Part shown: positions 60,101-64,000 of the stretch, piece by piece | Numbering within the stretch: the first letter of the stretch is position 1 | Layout of the letters: the number at the start of each line of letters is the position of its first letter | Translations under genes and position numbers: made by a program | Notes under the pieces: generated by a model | The model's input: the letters and a program-made list of their open reading frames with translations, nothing else | Databases searched by the model: none | Told to the model about the DNA's origin: nothing | From: Phycomyces blakesleeanus NRRL 1555(-) | Taxonomy: Eukaryota > Mucoromycota > Mucoromycetes > Mucorales > Phycomycetaceae | Length of the DNA stretch: 64,000 nt | Assembly: GCF_001638985.1 (NCBI RefSeq) | Contig: NW_017265141.1 | Span: 1,667,001-1,731,000, forward strand | Reading direction: 5' to 3'

Positions 60101-61572
60101 CTATCGGGCATGGATGGGCGTGCGTTGACGTGAACGTGAGTAGGCGATTCGCGGTAGAAAGAATGTAAGTTGGATTGAGCTCCCAAATGTCTCTCATGAA
60201 GACTAGGACGTATTTTATATTCATTGAGTTGTGGTCTAGGCATATACGAGGGCAATTTGGCAAGATCTTCCGGAAGTCTTTTGGGAATTTCTCTACGTAA
60301 TATGTCGAAACCTTCGTTGAAATGCATATAGTGTGATTCGAGAGGTGCCTTGCGTTTTTCCAACGGCGATCTGTTCAAGATAGATCCTATTGCGGTCGGC
60401 GCGTGTTCATTAAACTGTGTTTTGTTGCCAAGATTATTCGGGTTAATTATATCAAAGCCCAGGGAATTAATACCGAGACCTAGGGGAGGATTTGTTTTAA
60501 GTGGCTGAATACTGGATTCAATGGTGGCGTGAGTCTCATTTCCATTGGTGTTCATATGGCCTTCAAACTCTTCCGAGCTTGTTCCAAGTGTGTCCGAACT
60601 GGTTTGAGCGGAGGAGTGAGGGGTAATAGGTTGGATTGCTATTTTGTCTTGATTTGGAAGAGGTAAAACATCGGTACCCTGAAGGTTGTTTTGTACTTGG
60701 GGTACTTGGGATACTTGGGATACTTGGGATACTTGGGATACTTGGGATACTTGGGGTACTTGAGGTACTTGAGGTACTTGCGTGCTTATTGTGGATTTCA
60801 ATGAAGATGGGGAATTTAAAGAGATTTGTGGGAGCAATGAGCCTTCTAGGATATTAATATTTGCAATGGGAGATGTTGGCATTGTTGGTAATGTTTCTAG
60901 TGTAGCGGTACTAGCGCCTGGGGATCCCCTAGCCTTTGAAGTGGTTTCTTGTGGCAATGGAGAAGTGGATTTAATAATAGAAGCCAAAGGTTCATCAGTG
61001 CTGCCTGTTGTTTTTGGTTTCTCCACTGTTTCACCAATTTTTTCTTGCGGGACAAACTTCTGTTTATCTTCTGGAGAAGAAGAGCGGGTTTTACGTGATT
61101 CAGCAGGAATCTGAGACGCGTTATCACTATTATCTTTTAAGGCAGGCGTAATTTCAAGCGCACTAGGTGATTTGCTTTTTGACGGAGAGGGATCGTTTGA
61201 GCCGCGCGACACATTCTTTTGAGAATCGTTAAATGGATTTGGCAATTCTCCTTTTTTCTGATCGGTACTTTTGGTCTCTTGACTAGACTTTAAGTGATCG
61301 GATTTAAGTACAATGTCAGCTACAGGCGAATCACCAAGGTTTATCTGAGAAGAAAGGAATTCTTCGAATATAGGCGAAGTGTTCTTTGTAGGCTGGGATT
61401 CATGCTTGACAGGGGCTGGTGGTGAAGGTGTCTTGACAATTAGACGTAAACGTGGGGTAGATCTACTTTCATTTGTTCCATCATTATTGAATTCTTGATC
61501 TCGTAGTGATGCTTCAGAGACATTGGTTTGCTCTATTGGTAGAGTATCAGAAGTAGATGGCAACGGTGGCAT
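57134..61572 (-). CDS. PHD / extended-PHD chromatin protein (AF10/Jade/Nto1-like)
   Basis: Five exons in frame: 59972-61572, 59010-59943, 58517-58894, 57370-58434, 57134-57304, about 1,382 aa. A long low-complexity N-terminus carries QVPQVS repeats (60695-60780) and acidic Asp/Glu tracts (59340-59550). The reader module begins with a classical PHD finger (CCVCFEDEC..VYCDGPDCEVIVHRECYG..WFCDRCE), followed directly by a second zinc region (CALCPDIRGAFRKLEHPLFGVEWTHIACAVWVPEV..CGVCEEPMYAQYGASVKCS..CDERFHVTCGF), the extended PHD seen in AF10/AF17, Jade/BRPF and yeast Nto1/Snt2. Such modules bind unmodified or methylated histone H3 and nucleosomal DNA. The C-terminal part has RRGRPRK (AT-hook-like) and highly charged Glu/Lys stretches. 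No bromodomain or PWWP is visible. Which histone-acetyltransferase or Dot1-type complex it serves is not clear. Confidence 0.88.
60695..60780 (-). repeat. 9-bp tandem repeat encoding QVP/QVS units
   Basis: About ten copies of TACTTGGGA-type units on the plus strand, read on the minus strand as alternating Gln-Val-Pro and Gln-Val-Ser triplets, in the N-terminal region of the PHD protein. Frame is preserved because the unit is a multiple of three. Confidence 0.9.
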
Positions 61573-61624
61573 GCCAAATCAAGTGAACCTTATTAATATA
61601 GTTGACAAGTTGTATGTGTATGTG

Positions 61625-61657
<33 letters not shown>

Positions 61658-62460
61658 GGGTGTGTATAAGAGAAAGCAAACAAGCGTAAGAGAAAAATTG
61701 ACAGAAGAGAAAAAGAACCGAAACACCCCCCCAAAAAAACCCACTTAAAACCAAATAATTTTTTTTAAAAAAATAAAAATAAAAAATAGATGAGTAATAA
61801 TAATAATATTTTATCACTATTCTTGCCTTGCATTGCCTTGTCTTGTTTTTGCTGCCCTTTGTTCTTATTTTCTGTGGTGATAAAAAAAATTAAATTGCCA
61901 GTGCCAGTGCCAGTGCCACTTGGTTATTCAAGCCATAAGCGGATACAACTAGACCAATCGACATAAGAATTCAGGGCATCAAATGATTATTCTCTTAATA
62001 GCACAACCAGGTCAAATGATGCTTTTGTAAAATACTAACTTGATAAAAATCATCAGTAATTCCATATTAAATCATACTTCTTTATTAATTATAGTTTTCC
62101 TTTGTAATCTCTACTTCATATAAATATAGTGCCTACGATATCAAATGGCGGATTCTAAGAGTCAATTTGTATATTGAAAATAATTAAATAAATAAATCAC
62201 TTTGCAGTTTCAAAGGTACTCAATCAGCGGGTGGAAGGTCTTTGTTTTGTTTGGTCGACCAGATCGTGGGTTATGGTAATAAACTAGCATAAATCGTTTA
62301 TTATAACTTCTATAGAGGTTTATTCTTATTATTATCCAAGTGTTCAAAAGAAACAATAGCATAATACGGAATAAAGTTTCTTTTCATAGTCTAAAGTATA
62401 GTGTTTAATATCTGAGAGATTCTTATATAAAGGTCTTCATTAGCGTTAAATTTATTATAC
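61573..62460. other. PHD-gene promoter and flank
   Basis: Upstream region of the PHD gene, with TA/TG repeats (61614-61662), a (GCCAGT) triple repeat near 61900-61918 and AT-rich sequence. No gene seen. Confidence 0.5.
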
Positions 62461-62640
62461 TTGACACCGTTCTTTTATCAATTGCCCAAATTTTTGGTCT
62501 ATAAGATTTAATTCAGGTGAATATTGAGGAAGGTGAATCTACTGATATTATTTCCTGCTGGTAATTAAAGCATCAAGCATTTCACGAGTATGAATAACCA
62601 AACTGTCCATAACAAGGTAAGTATCCTTTCATTTCTGAAA
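62461..62640 (-). pseudogene. Tc1/mariner (DDE_3) transposase relic
   Basis: Reading the minus strand of 62465-62620 in one frame gives LVMDSLVIHTREMLDALI, two stop codons, then HLPQYSPELNLIDQKFGQLI. This matches the last two catalytic blocks of Tc1/mariner-type transposases: the VMDNxxIH motif with the second Asp, and the PPYSPELNPIEQ-like motif with the final acidic residue. The copy is dead because of the stops. A 74-codon frame just upstream (62643-62867, minus) may be more of the same relic, but it has no recognisable motif. Confidence 0.8.
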
Positions 62641-62954
62641 CTTTATCCAAATAACTCAAACTGTTCCTTAGAAACCAGAGGTAGTGGATAGGGCATGAGA
62701 GTGTGTGAATTTGAAAACAGAATAAAAACTCTAATATCCAAGTAGTTAACGAAACCTCTTAATATAATATACAACATTTTATGTTTCTTGTGCTTGACAT
62801 TGAAATTTGATTCTAAAACACATTGTGAATTGTTAAGTGACGAGTGACGTATTCTGTGGCACTCCAAGGACGGACTTTTTTTTTATATTCCTTCCTTAAA
62901 GCTGGTATCATTTTTCTCTTGGACTGGAACTATTCATATTCCTTGTAATTTGCA

Positions 62955-63897
62955 ATGGTGGTAAGATGACCCGAGAAAAAAAAAGTCTCATCTCACCATA
63001 AACTGCATTAGTTAGTACTTGTTATCGGGGACCTACACATTCCTCATCGTGTCCATGACCTACCCGCAAAATTCAAAAAGTTATTGGTAAGAGTCGAGTT
63101 GGCAGACTGGATGCCAAAAGAGTTGTATATAGTAAAAAAGAAAGAAAGAGGAGAGACGAAGATAGGTTATAATATTGGGTTTTCTTGTAATGAGAGTCCA
63201 AATGTATATATAATTACAAATATTAATAATAATAATAAAAAAAAGGTACCAGGAAAGATACAGCAGATTATTTGCACAGGAAATATCTGTGACAAGGAAA
63301 CCTTTGATTATCTGAGAACTATTGCTGGTGATATTATAGTAGTCAAGGGTGATTTTGATCAAGTAAGATGATGGTATAGAAAGTATATTGGAACATTAAA
63401 TCTTACAAATTTCTATCTCTTATTTTCTCTATTAACAAAAAACGAATAGAATTCAACATTCCCTCAATCCAAGGTAGTAGTTCATGGTAACATGCGCGTA
63501 GGTGTTTTACATGGTCACCAAGTGATTCCATGGGGAGACACAGAGTCGTTGGCTATTACTGCACGTCAAATGGAAGTAGATGTGCTCTTGACTGGCCACA
63601 CGCATCGATTCGAGGCATTTGAAATGAACGGGAAGTTTTTTATCAATCCAGGAAGTGCTACAGGTGCCTATTCTTCATGCCCTGACACAGTGTAAGCTAG
63701 GAAGGATTATAAATATATGTATGTGTCTGTATGAAGCTGACACTATCTTATTACCTAGTGATCCTATACCCTCTTTTGTATTGATGGATATCCAAGGTAG
63801 CACGGTGATTAGTTACGTCTACAGACTTATCGATGGAGAGGTTAATGTGGAAAAGTTGGAGTACAAGAAGCAGGCTGATTCTAGCAAACTTTTGTAA
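62955..63897 (+). CDS. VPS29: Retromer subunit Vps29
   Basis: Metallophosphoesterase-fold subunit of retromer, which recycles cargo from endosomes to the Golgi. Five exons: 62955-62960, 63012-63086, 63246-63362, 63450-63691, 63759-63897, giving 192 aa. The first coding exon holds only ATG GTG, followed by a 51-nt intron; without it there is no start before [11 protein letters not shown]. Family motifs are intact: [86 protein letters not shown]. Length fits (human about 182). The stop codon is at 63895-63897, 103 bases before the window end, followed by CATA and AAAT repeats. Confidence 0.94.
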
Positions 63898-63916
63898 CAT
63901 ACATACATACATAATA

Positions 63917-63949
<33 letters not shown>

Positions 63950-64000
63950 AAAGAAGTATAAATACATTGGAATTTTTTTTTTAAGATGAAATGAAATGAA

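Overview
The window is nuclear DNA of a fungus, most likely an early-diverging one (Mucoromycota). The genes have many short GT..AG introns (often 45-150 nt), AT-rich introns and spacers full of microsatellites, fungal protein families (two-finger iron-type GATA factor, Zn2Cys6 factor with a PAS domain, fungal-type Med5), and mobile elements resembling those of Mucoromycota (MULE transposase with an OTU domain, L1-like LINE, Tc1/mariner relics). I cannot name the genus from sequence alone.

Layout. 1-16.5 kb is a gene-rich block: pyruvate dehydrogenase E2 (+), importin alpha (+), an iron-type GATA factor (-) and a large Mediator Med5 gene (-). From about 16.5 to 35.5 kb conserved host genes are absent. 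This block holds a Mutator-like element (transposase plus OTU protease-like domain, with candidate inverted repeats and a 90-bp tandem repeat carrying CRE-like palindromes), a 326-bp Tc1/pogo-type MITE, a decayed L1-like LINE, and several satellites and duplications. From 35.5 to 64 kb genes are dense again: RIB7 (+), Zn2Cys6-PAS regulator (-), SEC7 ARF-GEF (-), a mitochondrial PPR-type protein (-), a three-RRM TIA-1/Pub1-like protein (+), a small MAPEG-like membrane protein (-), a PHD/extended-PHD chromatin protein (-) and VPS29 (+). A Tc1/mariner relic lies just upstream of VPS29.

The genes are unlinked housekeeping functions: mitochondrial carbon metabolism, nuclear import, transcription control, riboflavin synthesis, Golgi/endosome traffic (SEC7 and VPS29), RNA binding and chromatin reading. 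There is no operon or evident biosynthetic cluster. The most unusual locus is the MULE-OTU element at about 19.6-23.3 kb. Exon boundaries were derived by hand from GT/AG sites and frame continuity. Most gene models close in frame. Exceptions are one SEC7 junction, the Zn-PAS regulator junction, the 5' end of MED5 and the MULE-OTU open frame, and several of these could reflect small indels in A-runs.
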